Below the pieces are notes generated by a model. It did not search any database and was not told the DNA's origin. It saw nothing but the letters and a program-made list of their open reading frames with translations. A DNA stretch of 64,000 nucleotides. It comes from Companilactobacillus pabuli (lineage in GTDB: Bacteria; Bacillota; Bacilli; Lactobacillales; Lactobacillaceae). Each line of letters begins with the position of its first letter. Within the stretch, counting starts at the first letter, position 1. The stretch lies in the NCBI RefSeq assembly GCF_014058425.1, contig NZ_CP049366.1, positions 1,922,001 through 1,986,000 on the forward strand, in the 5' to 3' direction. This document shows positions 8,035-17,748 of the stretch, in pieces. The translations under genes and the position numbers were made by a program.

Positions 8035-9090
8035 TTATTTTTTATTTTCGTAATACTTCATTTTGCTCTTAATGATTCTTTCGCAAAGATCAGCGTATGA
8101 AATTCCGGCTGCTTCTGCCTCTCTTGGCATCAATGATAATGGTGTCATACCTGGCAAAGTGTTAGCTTCCATGACGTACAATTGACCATCACGTAATAAG
8201 AAGTCGACACGACCGTAGTTGCTCATCCCTAGAGCTTCGAAGGTCTTCTTAGTCAAAGCTTGCATCTTAATGTGTGTTTCATCATCCAAGTTATTTGGTG
8301 GTGTAATGAAATGTGTTACATTGTTTTCTTGGAATTTGTGTTGGAAATCATACCAACCTGTATCAACTGTAATTTCAACAGCTGGTAGAACCAAACCATC
8401 AACAATAGCAACTGAGAATTCGCGACCTTGAATGTACTCTTCAATCAAGACTTCTGTATCGAATCTCAAAGCATCAGCAACTGATTCTCTTAATTCAGTC
8501 GCATTTTTAACGATGTGTGTACCGACACTTGAACCACCATTAGAAGGTTTAACAACCATTGGATAGTTGAATGGAATATCTTCTGACAAAATCTTAGCAG
8601 TCTTAGTAGTTACATACTTAGCTGTTGGGATATTGCCTTGAACAAAAATTTCTTTAGAATATTTCTTATCCATAGCTAGACCAGAAGCTAAAGTACCACT
8701 TCCCGTATATCTAATATCAAAGACATCGAAAACAGCTTGCATCTTACCATTTTCTCCATCTTCACCGTGAAGTCCCATGTAGACAATATCGGCGTGTTGA
8801 CAAATCTTCAAAACGTTTCTACCTAGAAGACCACGAGTTCCATCGGTACGAAGTGCATTGATCTTTTCGTCAGTTAAGACTTCATCATCAATAATCAATT
8901 TACTTTCACTTTCTGGTTCAGTTGTGAAAAGATCATCAATCTTATCTTCTTCGATATCCTTACCTAAAAATGAATCAACGTATGCGACTTCATAACCTTT
9001 GCTACGTAGTGCGTTGGTGATTTTAACTCCGGAAGATAAAGAAACATTTCTTTCTGTACTTCTTCCGCCTGAAAGAACGACAATTTTCAT
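8035..9090 (-). CDS. ddl: D-alanine--D-alanine (D-lactate) ligase
   Basis: 351 aa ATP-grasp ligase that makes the terminal dipeptide or depsipeptide of the cell-wall precursor. Seen: N-terminal VVLSGGRSTERNVSLSSG, GLHGEDGENGKMQ, FNYPMVVKPSNGGSSVG, EEYIQGREFSVAI, GRVDFLL, and the metal site VMEANTLPGMT. In the omega-loop the residue after the conserved Lys is Phe (YDFQHKFQ, about residue 252) where E. coli DdlB has Tyr216. In the Leuconostoc/Lactobacillus ligases this Phe goes with D-Ala-D-Lac synthesis and intrinsic vancomycin resistance. Start ATG is preceded by AGGTGA. Product specificity is inferred from that one position. Confidence 0.92.
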   Translation of the reverse strand: MKIVVLSGGRSTERNVSLSSGVKITNALRSKGYEVAYVDSFLGKDIEEDKIDDLFTTEPESESKLIIDDEVLTDEKINALRTDGTRGLLGRNVLKICQHADIVYMGLHGEDGENGKMQAVFDVFDIRYTGSGTLASGLAMDKKYSKEIFVQGNIPTAKYVTTKTAKILSEDIPFNYPMVVKPSNGGSSVGTHIVKNATELRESVADALRFDTEVLIEEYIQGREFSVAIVDGLVLPAVEITVDTGWYDFQHKFQENNVTHFITPPNNLDDETHIKMQALTKKTFEALGMSNYGRVDFLLRDGQLYVMEANTLPGMTPLSLMPREAEAAGISYADLCERIIKSKMKYYENKK

Positions 9091-9260
9091 TGTGTTTCAC
9101 CTAATCCTTATACATTTATTTAAGCGTAATCCTAGAACTTACAGAATAGCACAATTTATTTTAAAAAACCATTTCAAAATACAAGTTTTTAAAAAAATTG
9201 GCCATCTTCTCGAATTTTTCACACATATCTGGTTTAATTGGGACTAAGGAGGACTTTACT

Positions 9261-10205
9261 GTGAAAAAGTTAAATATTATTTTATTGAGTTTAGTATCTG
9301 TAATTACTTTGGGAATCTTCACCGCTCAAAGTGTTAAGGCTGATAGTTTAAGTGATCAACCGGTAATGACTTTGGGAACATCTCTAACGAGCGACCAACG
9401 TCAAGGTACTATCAACGCTTTATCTTCACAGATCAGCGACAGTAATTACAAAACAATTACTGTCAATGGCGATACTTTAGTTAAATACTTAAATCCAAGT
9501 GGTAGTTCTTTTACTAGTAGTTCAGGCGTTTGGTCTTCAGCCTTGATTCAAAAAACTTCATCTGGCTCTGGTATCAACGTCAAAATTGTCGACTATAATG
9601 GTAAAAACAATATCACTACTATTACTGCCGACCAATATCGTAACGCCGCAGTTACTGCTGGTATCAGTGATGCCAACATTTACGTAACTTCAGCTACTCC
9701 AATCGATGGTTCTGGTGCTTTAGCTGGTATCTACGCCGCTTACGCCAACAGTGGTGATAACTTAAATCAAAGCCAAGTTAACGCTGCTCAAAAAGAAATG
9801 AACGTTTTAAGTGGTATTACTGATGCTAACAAAGGAACCGACGGATATTCCGATAAGCAATTAAACAATGCTGTTGCCGGAATCAAATCCGATATGGCCC
9901 AAAAGGGCGACAACATCACGGTCAACCAAATCACCACGATCGTAAATAACAACTTGCAAAAGAATAACCTTCAAAACATCATCAATGACAATCAAAAACA
10001 ACAAATCATCAACTTGATGGTTCAAATTAGAAATTCTGGTGCTTTGAAGAATTCAAACTTCAAAGAGCAAGCTTCCAAATTAAGTAGCGATATCATGAGC
10101 AAAGCCAAAAATATTTTCAACAACCTTAATACAGAAGAAAATCGTAATTTCCTACAAAGAATCTGGGATAGCATTGTTTCCTTCTTCAGCGGTTTGTTCA
10201 ATTAA
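9261..10205 (+). CDS. Secreted DUF1002 protein
   Basis: 314 aa from GTG 9261; AAGGAGG lies eight bases upstream, and this start gives a clean signal peptide (KKLN, hydrophobic stretch, cleavage near VKADS about residue 28). The mature part has the DUF1002 pattern: PVMTLGTSLTSDQRQGTINAL at the N-terminus, KIVDYNGKNNITTITADQYRNAAVTAGI in the middle, and a helical C-terminal half ending FFSGLF. The function of DUF1002 is unknown; it is exported and probably not anchored, since no LPXTG or lipobox is seen. It ends in its own terminator and appears monocistronic. Confidence 0.85.
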   Translation: MKKLNIILLSLVSVITLGIFTAQSVKADSLSDQPVMTLGTSLTSDQRQGTINALSSQISDSNYKTITVNGDTLVKYLNPSGSSFTSSSGVWSSALIQKTSSGSGINVKIVDYNGKNNITTITADQYRNAAVTAGISDANIYVTSATPIDGSGALAGIYAAYANSGDNLNQSQVNAAQKEMNVLSGITDANKGTDGYSDKQLNNAVAGIKSDMAQKGDNITVNQITTIVNNNLQKNNLQNIINDNQKQQIINLMVQIRNSGALKNSNFKEQASKLSSDIMSKAKNIFNNLNTEENRNFLQRIWDSIVSFFSGLFN

Positions 10206-10217
10206 ACTAAAGACAAG

Positions 10218-10292
10218 AATAGCATTCGTATTACTAGAATAGGTTCTGAATGAATAGAACTACATTCTATATATGAATGCTATTTATTTTTC
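10218..10292 (+). terminator. Intrinsic terminator after the DUF1002 gene
   Basis: Arms AATAGCATTC (10218) and GAATGCTATT (10275-10284) with an inner TAGAATAGGTTCT hairpin region, then a T-rich run. Confidence 0.7.
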
Positions 10293-10314
10293 TATTAATA
10301 TTTAAAGTTACTCT

Positions 10315-10479
10315 CTAGTCCGGAATAGCAAAGAAAATTGGCTCAGTAGTGAAGTTATTCTTAGCAACTTGTTGCTTAGAATAAGGCCGAGTTTTGAGAT
10401 TTTGCGCACTTGGTTTATGCAAAAGCTCAAAATCGTGCCCACTACGTTCCAGCCAAATTTTCTTTGCTATGGAGGACGG
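10315..10479 (+). repeat. Palindromic interspersed repeat, copy 2
   Basis: 165 bp, starts CTAGTCCGGAATAGC and ends GGAGGACGG. Same fold as copy 1. A 74-codon open frame read across it on the other strand is a product of the repeat and not a gene. Confidence 0.9.
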
Positions 10480-10613
10480 CATATACTGACCTAACAAACA
10501 ATAATTAGTGAAGGTGTTGTTTTTTTTAGCCTCAACCATATATAATCAAGTTAATATCATCTTATTAAAATGAGAGATAGATCAATATCTAAATAACTAG
10601 GAGGAATGACTAC

Positions 10614-13343
10614 ATGAAAGACGAAACTGTCTTTGATTCTACTTCATCCGAAAATTCCGATTCGGATCATGTCCCGATACAAAATTCTACAAAAACTTGG
10701 CAATTAACCAGTGAACAACTGGCTTCAAAATACCAAACGGATTTGGAGAAAGGTTTAACTAGTGCCGAAGTCAAGCGGCGCCTAGATCGTGATGGTAAAA
10801 ACGAGCTAGAAACCAAGAAAACTTCCAAATTCATCCAATTCATTAAGCAGTTCAACAACAGTATCATCTATATTTTAGCTGCAGCTGCTATTATGACTTT
10901 CTTAATGCATCGTTATTCTGATTCAATCGTTATTGGATTAGTAATTATCGCTAATGCCATTATTGGATATGTCCAAGAAAGACAGGCTGGTAACGCTCTA
11001 GAAAAGATTCGTGAATTATTAGTTTCCAAAAACTTCATCTTCCGTGATGATGAAAAACTAGAAATCGATGCTCGTGACTTAGTTGTTGGTGACTTAGTCA
11101 ACCTGGAAGCTGGAGATGCTGTCCCTGCTGATATGCGCTTGATTTCCGCTGATAACTTGAGTGTTCAAGAATCTGTTTTGACTGGTGAAACTAATCCCGT
11201 TGAAAAAATTGAAGAGGCCATCCCTGATGACAAACTTCCTTTAGCTGAAAGAAAGAACATGGTTTACGCCTCAACTGCTGTTACCAAGGGTTCTGGACTC
11301 GGAATCGTGGTTGCCACAGCCGGCGATACTGAAATTGGTCAAATTCAAGATTCAGTAGAAAACGTTAAAGAAAAACCAACCCCATTGATGCAAAACTTGA
11401 ATTCATTAGGTTTTGGTTTATCCGTTGCTATTGTGATTGCAGCGGTAGTTCTATTCATTATTGGTTACTTTATCGACACTTATACCCTACCTACTTTGTT
11501 AATTTCTGTGATTACCATGGTCGTAGGTTCAATGCCTGAAGGATTGCCTGCTAGTACCTCAGTTGTTTTAGCCATGGGTACTCGTAAAATGACTAAGCGT
11601 AACGTTATCGTCAAATCCTTACCTGCTGTTGAAACTTTGGGTGCTGTTGATATCGTTAATACTGATAAAACTGGTACTTTAACTAAAAACGAAATGACTG
11701 TTCAAAAAGTTGTCACTCCAAATCACGTCTTCGATGTTACTGGTGTTGGTTACAATGCTGACGGTGGTGTTGATTTCGCTGGTGACTTAAAGCTCGGCGG
11801 TCAAACTTATGATTGGCAAAAAGATGAACACATGAGAGAACTAGTTCATATCGCTGGTCAAACGACTGATGCTCAGTTGCATTTTGAAAATAATCGTTGG
11901 GAATTAAACGGTGAACCAACTGACGGTGCCTTAACAACACTTTATCGTAAAATGACTGGTAAAGATCCTGAAGTTGACGAAATCGACTCACTGCCATTTG
12001 ACTCAGCCTTTAGATTCTCCGCTCGTTTGGCGGACTTTGAAGGAAACAGAGTTTTAATGGTCAAAGGTTCCCCTTCAACTATCATGAACCTTTCTAAATC
12101 AGACACTGATAAAGACTATTGGAACAATCAAATGAAAAATTTAGCTTCTGATGGTTTACGAGTGGTCGCCTTAGCTTATCAAATTGTCGATGATAACTTA
12201 GAAGAAATCGATAAAGACAAAATTGGAGATTTAAACTTAGTTGGTTTAGTCGGTATCATCGACCCACCTCGTGAAGAAGCTAGAAAGTCAATTCACGAAC
12301 TACGTATGGCTGGTATCAAGGTCAAAATGATTACTGGTGACCATCCTGATACAGCGATGGCAATTGCTAACAAACTAGATTTGGATTCAGTCGTTCGTGC
12401 TATCACAGGTCCTGAAATCGATGCTATGTCTGATGATGAATTGACTGCTAAAATCGATAATTACAACGTTTTTGCCAGAACTACACCAGCTAACAAATTA
12501 AGAATCGTCCGTGCTCAACAAGCTAACGGACACGTCGTTTCAATGACTGGTGATGGTGTCAACGATGCGCCTGCCTTGAAACAAGCTGACATTGGTGTCG
12601 CTATGGGTATCAAAGGTACCGAAGTTGCCAAAGAATCTGCCAATATGGTTCTAGCCGATGATGACTTTGCTGACATCGTAGTGGCTGTTCGTGAAGGTCG
12701 ACACGTCTTCGATAACATTCGTAAGACAATTCGTTTCCTATTACCTACTAGTTTTGCTGAAGGTTTGATCGTGGTAATTAGTATCTTGCTTGGTCAAGAT
12801 TTGCCACTTTATCCTGCTCAATTGCTTTGGATCAACATGGTTTCTGCCTTAACGATCCAATTCGCCTTTATTTTCGAACCACCAGAATCTGGAATCATGG
12901 CTCGTGGTCCTAGAAATGTCAAAGCTGGTCTACTGACGAAATTAGATACCTTCGAAATCGTCTACGTTTCAGCGCTGATTTCTGGACTAGGAATTTGGGC
13001 TTTTGATATGTTAACTCGTCAAGGATTGCCTGAAGTTGTCGGTAGTACGATGGCACTTAACATTATTATCTTCGGTAAAATTTTCTATCTCTTTAATCTA
13101 AGAAATAATTATCCAGTTATTTCTAAATACTTCTTCCAAAACAAGATGGCCTTTTACATCATTGGAATCTTGATCTTGCTACAAATGGGAATTATTTATC
13201 TACCATTCATGCAAGACATCTTCCACACAACCAATATCAATTTCTGGTACGGTTGGGGAATTCCAATTATCGCCGGATTTATTGTTCTGATCGTGACTGA
13301 AATCGGGAAATTTATCCGTGTACGTGTTTTGAGAAAAGCTTAG
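10614..13343 (+). CDS. P2-type cation-transporting ATPase (HAD-IC family)
   Basis: 909 aa membrane pump. In order: N-terminal cation ATPase domain (residues 25-100), two membrane helices, actuator domain with LTGETNPVEK (about 190), helix 4 with VVGSMPEGLPAS, phosphorylation Asp in NTDKTGTLTKNE (about 350), the nucleotide-binding domain, hinge TGDGVNDAPALKQADIGVAMG (about 645), and a C-terminal bundle of six helices. It resembles Ca2+/Na+-type P2 ATPases, but helix 6 reads NMVSALTIQF where Ca2+ pumps usually have an Asp after the Asn, so the ion is uncertain. Start ATG has AGGAGG nine bases upstream. It is alone, ending in a bidirectional terminator. Confidence 0.9.
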   Translation: MKDETVFDSTSSENSDSDHVPIQNSTKTWQLTSEQLASKYQTDLEKGLTSAEVKRRLDRDGKNELETKKTSKFIQFIKQFNNSIIYILAAAAIMTFLMHRYSDSIVIGLVIIANAIIGYVQERQAGNALEKIRELLVSKNFIFRDDEKLEIDARDLVVGDLVNLEAGDAVPADMRLISADNLSVQESVLTGETNPVEKIEEAIPDDKLPLAERKNMVYASTAVTKGSGLGIVVATAGDTEIGQIQDSVENVKEKPTPLMQNLNSLGFGLSVAIVIAAVVLFIIGYFIDTYTLPTLLISVITMVVGSMPEGLPASTSVVLAMGTRKMTKRNVIVKSLPAVETLGAVDIVNTDKTGTLTKNEMTVQKVVTPNHVFDVTGVGYNADGGVDFAGDLKLGGQTYDWQKDEHMRELVHIAGQTTDAQLHFENNRWELNGEPTDGALTTLYRKMTGKDPEVDEIDSLPFDSAFRFSARLADFEGNRVLMVKGSPSTIMNLSKSDTDKDYWNNQMKNLASDGLRVVALAYQIVDDNLEEIDKDKIGDLNLVGLVGIIDPPREEARKSIHELRMAGIKVKMITGDHPDTAMAIANKLDLDSVVRAITGPEIDAMSDDELTAKIDNYNVFARTTPANKLRIVRAQQANGHVVSMTGDGVNDAPALKQADIGVAMGIKGTEVAKESANMVLADDDFADIVVAVREGRHVFDNIRKTIRFLLPTSFAEGLIVVISILLGQDLPLYPAQLLWINMVSALTIQFAFIFEPPESGIMARGPRNVKAGLLTKLDTFEIVYVSALISGLGIWAFDMLTRQGLPEVVGSTMALNIIIFGKIFYLFNLRNNYPVISKYFFQNKMAFYIIGILILLQMGIIYLPFMQDIFHTTNINFWYGWGIPIIAGFIVLIVTEIGKFIRVRVLRKA

Positions 13344-13365
13344 TTCTATTTTATTTAACCAAAAT

Positions 13366-13413
13366 AATAGCCTTTTTAGATTGTAAAACTACATTCTAAC
13401 AAGGCTATTTTTA
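13366..13413. terminator. Bidirectional intrinsic terminator
   Basis: AATAGCCTT (13366-13374) pairs with AAGGCTATT (13401-13409), with T-runs on both sides; serves the ATPase gene and the convergent RNase H gene. Confidence 0.8.
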
Positions 13414-14103
13414 CATTTTATCCATAGTTTCGTTCAGCAATTCATCAACTCGATTATTTCCGACATTAGTTGCATGTCCTTTAGTCCACTCGAAAGTTTT
13501 TTTCGGAACGGTTGGCAATAACTGGTCTAGTTGTTTCCACAATTCAACATTTGCCAAAGCACTGCCATCAGCCTTTTTGAAGCCTCTTCTTTTCCAACCA
13601 TTTAACCAATTTTTAGTAATGGCATTTAGGACATATTGAGAATCTAAGACAAATATCGCATTTTGTTGGTTGATTTTCAGGTCATTTAATCGAATAATAC
13701 TCTGAATTAGGGCCATTATCTCCATGCGGTTATTAGTTGCACCTAACTCACCTGCGGTCCCTTCATATGTTTGGCCGTTATTACTGATATGATAAGCCCA
13801 AGCAGCTTTGTCGTCGGTTCTAACGTGGCCACCTTTAACATTGCCATGATTTCGTGATCCGCCATCTGTGTAGATCACTACGTCAAAATCATTAATATTT
13901 GATGTTTTAGTTACTTTTTTAGGAGAACTCTTCTTATTATTATTGTAGGAATCCGTTCCCGTTAAAAACTTCTCGGCTTCTACTCGACTTGTGAAACTTT
14001 TGTATCTAGCATTGGCAAAACCATCGACTTGTTTCTTGCATTCAGGCCATGTTAAATAGATGCCTGGCTTTTTTCCTTTTCTTACTGCATAATATTTTTG
14101 CAA
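13411..14103 (-). CDS. rnhA: Ribonuclease H with N-terminal viroplasmin domain
   Basis: 230 aa. Residues 1-48 are the caulimovirus viroplasmin-type RNA/DNA hybrid-binding domain (KYYAVRKGKKPGIYLTWPECKKQVDGF). Residues 70-230 are an RNase H1 domain with catalytic Asp in VVIYTDGGSR, Glu in ATNNRMEIMALI, Asp in FVLDSQYV, and Asp near the C-terminus in NNRVDELL. It degrades the RNA strand of RNA-DNA hybrids in the cytoplasm. The domain pair is common in Firmicutes. Start ATG is assigned at 14103 by the conserved MQKYYAV start. Confidence 0.92.
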   Translation of the reverse strand: MQKYYAVRKGKKPGIYLTWPECKKQVDGFANARYKSFTSRVEAEKFLTGTDSYNNNKKSSPKKVTKTSNINDFDVVIYTDGGSRNHGNVKGGHVRTDDKAAWAYHISNNGQTYEGTAGELGATNNRMEIMALIQSIIRLNDLKINQQNAIFVLDSQYVLNAITKNWLNGWKRRGFKKADGSALANVELWKQLDQLLPTVPKKTFEWTKGHATNVGNNRVDELLNETMDKM

Positions 14104-14172
14104 TTGTCATACCTCATTTGGTTAAAATTTCTCAATAATAATTATATAATAATATCTTGTTGGGGTGAATTT

Positions 14173-14928
14173 ATGAAAAAGGGACAATGGCCGATACTCT
14201 ACATCCACGGATTTCGTGGTGGAGACTATACGACACAAAAAATGATTGAATCAGCTTTGAAATGTAACGGTAAAAAATCAGACCAATTTCTCAAAGCTAA
14301 TATTAACTGGCGTGGCAAAGTTACATATGAAGGAACTTGGACTGACGACGAACATCCAATTGTGCAAGTTGTCTTCCAAAACAAGTGGGTTGGCAGTAAC
14401 CAAATGGAATATTGGTTAGTGAAACTCTTATTTGACTTACGCTTAAAGCATGAATTTACTACATATGACGCCATTGGACACTCTCTTGGAGCAGTCGCCT
14501 TAGTTCTAGTCAATCTAAGGGAAAAAATGCGTCCTTATATGCCACGACTCAAAAAACTAGTGCTCATTGCAGGACCTTTCAACGGAATTATTGGACTAGG
14601 TGATCTTCCCAACGTCAACCGAGTTCGTCCCAATGGTCGTCCTGCTTTCATGAGTCCTACATATTTTAGAATATTTATGAATAAAAACAATATTTCAGAT
14701 GACCTACGAGTTTTAAATATTTTTGGAAACGTCGGTGACCATTCAAATAGTGATAAATACATTTCGGTTACTTCAGCCAAATCCATCTCATATATTCTCA
14801 AACCACGGGTAAAAGAATATAACGAATATTTAATTAAGGGGACTAATGCAGAACATTCAATGCTCCACGACGATTCTGAAATTTTAAAAACGGTTAATGG
14901 TTTCATTTACTATAATCCGTTACCATAA
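14173..14928 (+). CDS. DUF915-type alpha/beta hydrolase
   Basis: 251 aa from ATG 14173, preceded by TTGGGGTGA; an upstream in-frame extension lacks a ribosome site. WPILYIHGFRGGDYTT carries the oxyanion-hole HG motif, and the nucleophile Ser is in AIGHSLGAVAL (about residue 101); a C-terminal His in NAEHSMLHDD completes the likely triad. The family is described as cell-surface hydrolases, but here no signal peptide is visible, so the protein is probably cytoplasmic. It is 40 bases before the YhgE/Pip gene and may be cotranscribed. The substrate is unknown; esterase or lipase activity is likely. Confidence 0.85.
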   Translation: MKKGQWPILYIHGFRGGDYTTQKMIESALKCNGKKSDQFLKANINWRGKVTYEGTWTDDEHPIVQVVFQNKWVGSNQMEYWLVKLLFDLRLKHEFTTYDAIGHSLGAVALVLVNLREKMRPYMPRLKKLVLIAGPFNGIIGLGDLPNVNRVRPNGRPAFMSPTYFRIFMNKNNISDDLRVLNIFGNVGDHSNSDKYISVTSAKSISYILKPRVKEYNEYLIKGTNAEHSMLHDDSEILKTVNGFIYYNPLP

Positions 14929-14968
14929 CGTTATATAATTGCGTTGCGCCGTTTAGTTTTTAGGAGAT

Positions 14969-17728
14969 TTGGAGGGGATTTCTATCAAAGCTTGGGAGCT
15001 ATTCAGACTAGATATAAAGAGGACTTTACACTCAAAACCCGCCACTTTACTAATGTTGGCTATGATTATTTTGCCATGTTTGTACTGTTGGTTTAACGTT
15101 TGGGCGTTATGGGACCCATATTCAAACACCAGTGGACTAAAAGTTGCTGTTTATTCCGATGATCAAGCCGTCAAAGTTGAGGGACAAAAAATTGAAATCG
15201 GTGATCAATTAATCGACAACTTGAAGAAGAACCACAAATTAGGTTGGACTTTCGTTGATTCTAAGAAAGAACTTGACCAAGGTGTTAAAGATGGTTCTTA
15301 TTACGCTGGTATTTATGTACCTAAGAAGTTCTCACGCGACATCATCAGTTTCTTATCAGGACACATTAAGAAGCCTACTTTGGTCTTCTCGGTCAACCAG
15401 AAAATCAATGCGATTGCCCCGAAATTGACAGAAACCGGGGCGACGACTTTACAAACGACTATTTCCAGTGAATTCATGGGAACTATTAGTAAAACTATTA
15501 CGAAAGTTCTGAATAAATCTGGAGTCGATATTCAACACAATTTACCAATGTTGCGGCGTCTGTCTTCCCTATTAGTCACAACTGACGATAACTTGCCGGA
15601 ACTACAAAACATCATGGATAAGGTCCAATACGCCAACACCATGGTGCCAAATTTAAATAATAAATTACAACAAGTCAACGATATGTATGGCTATTTGCCA
15701 CTACTCAATCAGGATGCGCAAAAACTAACCAATATCAACAATATTTTGCCATTAGCTGATGCTGGTGGTACGGCTGTCAAAGACTTACAAACTAAAATCC
15801 CTGAAATTCAAAGTGCCGGTTCTCAAATCAATGAGATTGATGGTGACTTTGGCCAAATTTCTAAATTAATGGATACTAGTATCACTCAAGTCGAAAATGG
15901 TATTCAAGTCGTTAACAAAGTTCAAAACGTCATCCCCGATATTCAACAACTCGGAGAAGACGCTCAAAATGCTACTAACAAAGTTCAAAATGAATTAATT
16001 CCAAAAATTCAAAAAGCTCTACCTGTCATCAAATCAACTGTTGATACTGGTCTATCCATGATTTACAACATTGCTAAACAAATTAGCAATTCCTTGGAAA
16101 ACGCCAATACCTTGATTGACAAAATCAAAAACGATCCAACTAATGAACAATTAAAAGAACAGCTCAAAACTGTCCTCGAAAATGTTGCTAGCGATGCGAC
16201 ACAATTAGCTCAAGTTAGTCGTCAAATTGCTTCATCATTGAGTGATTTACAAGACTTGTTCAACCGTTTAGCTCAAGACTTAGGCCACGATCAAATTACT
16301 ATTTTTGACAAACCTATCAAACATCTAAACGACTTAGCTGCTCTAAATGAAACCCTAGCTGACAAGGCTAACGATATCATCAACAACTATCAAGATCTCG
16401 ATACAACTCAACTACAAAACAAGCTTTCTGAGTTGCAAGCACAATCCGATAAGATTGCTAGTGGTGTTGCTGAAATCAAAGATCTCAATATTACCGATAG
16501 TGTTTCTGATACCATCACTAATATCAGTACTTTCTTAAAGGACGCTGGTTCAACTCTTAGTGATGTCAACAACAATATCATCCCTGCTATTCCAGGACTT
16601 TTGAACAATACACAAGGCGTTTTGAAAACAGCTTTGACTTACCTTCAAAAATACCAAAAGCAATTGCCAGCTGTTGGTAATGAAATTCATGATGCCAACC
16701 AATTGTTAAACGGTAACATGGGAAATATTGTGACAGGTATTAATTTAGCCAATGATTTTTATAATAATGACTATCCAACTTTGAAGAAGAAACTTTCTAC
16801 AGCTACCTTCTTCGTGCAATATCAATTACCACAAATCGAAAATGAATTAACGACTACTCTAAATCTGGTCAATTCCAAAACTCCTGAACTAGAAAAAGCC
16901 TTATCTACTGCTAATGACTTTGCTCAAAACGATTGGCCACAGTTGAAGAAAGACGTTCACCATTCAGCTACCCTACTCAAAAAAGGTGAGAAAGACGTTG
17001 ATTTGGGTGCTATTATCAAATTAATGAAGTCCGATGCTGAAAAGGAATCCGATTTCTTCGCTAACCCAGTTAAATTGAAACAAGACAATCTTTACGATGT
17101 GCCAAACTATGGTTCTGCCAGTGCGCCATTCTACCTAGCCTTGTGTATTTGGGTTGGTGCCTTGTTGCTATCCAGTGTCTTCACAGTTCACTTCAAGTTG
17201 AATGACCGTCAAAAGTATCGTTACAGCTTCAAACAAAGATTCAATGGCCGTTACTTGACCTTCGGATTCTTGAACCAACTACAAGCTATCTCGGCTGCTC
17301 TTGGTAATATTTTCATCTTGCATGCTTACACGAAACAAAAGATCTGGTTAATACTATTCTGTATGCTGGTAAGTTTCGTCTTCATTTCAATTCTTTACTC
17401 GCTCGTCCAAATGTTTGGAACGGTTGGTAAGGGATTAGGTATTATCATTCTGGTGCTATCAATTTCTGGTGCCGGTGGTAACTTCCCTGTTGTCCTTTCC
17501 GATGGATTCTTCAGAGTTATCAACCCATACTTGCCATTTACCTATGCGGTCAACCTGATTCGTGAAGCCGTCGGTGGAATTTATTGGCCTAACGCCACAA
17601 AAGATATTATTATATTGTTGGCATTTGGAATTGGTTTCTACTTGTTAGGACTTCTAACAACTGAGAAGTTGAAACCATTCATGCACAAACTTCACAAGAG
17701 TGCCAAGAAGAGTATGATCATCGAATAA
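14969..17728 (+). CDS. YhgE/Pip-family membrane protein
   Basis: About 914-919 aa. One N-terminal membrane helix (LLMLAMIILPCLYCWFNVWALWDPY) with the family's hallmark, then a long extracytoplasmic region (residues 45-700) rich in Gln, Asn and Leu with coiled-coil character, then about five C-terminal ABC-2-like helices. The family includes Lactococcus Pip (phage infection protein) and B. subtilis YhgE; its exact role is unknown, and type VII-related or envelope export roles have been suggested. Start is ambiguous: TTG at 14969 has poor spacing, whereas GGAGG is eight bases before an in-frame ATC at 14984 that would give the family-typical short N-terminus. Confidence 0.85.
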   Translation: MEGISIKAWELFRLDIKRTLHSKPATLLMLAMIILPCLYCWFNVWALWDPYSNTSGLKVAVYSDDQAVKVEGQKIEIGDQLIDNLKKNHKLGWTFVDSKKELDQGVKDGSYYAGIYVPKKFSRDIISFLSGHIKKPTLVFSVNQKINAIAPKLTETGATTLQTTISSEFMGTISKTITKVLNKSGVDIQHNLPMLRRLSSLLVTTDDNLPELQNIMDKVQYANTMVPNLNNKLQQVNDMYGYLPLLNQDAQKLTNINNILPLADAGGTAVKDLQTKIPEIQSAGSQINEIDGDFGQISKLMDTSITQVENGIQVVNKVQNVIPDIQQLGEDAQNATNKVQNELIPKIQKALPVIKSTVDTGLSMIYNIAKQISNSLENANTLIDKIKNDPTNEQLKEQLKTVLENVASDATQLAQVSRQIASSLSDLQDLFNRLAQDLGHDQITIFDKPIKHLNDLAALNETLADKANDIINNYQDLDTTQLQNKLSELQAQSDKIASGVAEIKDLNITDSVSDTITNISTFLKDAGSTLSDVNNNIIPAIPGLLNNTQGVLKTALTYLQKYQKQLPAVGNEIHDANQLLNGNMGNIVTGINLANDFYNNDYPTLKKKLSTATFFVQYQLPQIENELTTTLNLVNSKTPELEKALSTANDFAQNDWPQLKKDVHHSATLLKKGEKDVDLGAIIKLMKSDAEKESDFFANPVKLKQDNLYDVPNYGSASAPFYLALCIWVGALLLSSVFTVHFKLNDRQKYRYSFKQRFNGRYLTFGFLNQLQAISAALGNIFILHAYTKQKIWLILFCMLVSFVFISILYSLVQMFGTVGKGLGIIILVLSISGAGGNFPVVLSDGFFRVINPYLPFTYAVNLIREAVGGIYWPNATKDIIILLAFGIGFYLLGLLTTEKLKPFMHKLHKSAKKSMIIE

Positions 17729-17748
17729 TTTTGATTAGAGGGAAATAA

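Noticed and set aside
10315-10539. 74-codon open frame on the minus strand
   Set aside because: It lies almost wholly on a palindromic repeat that also occurs elsewhere without the frame, and has no ribosome site.
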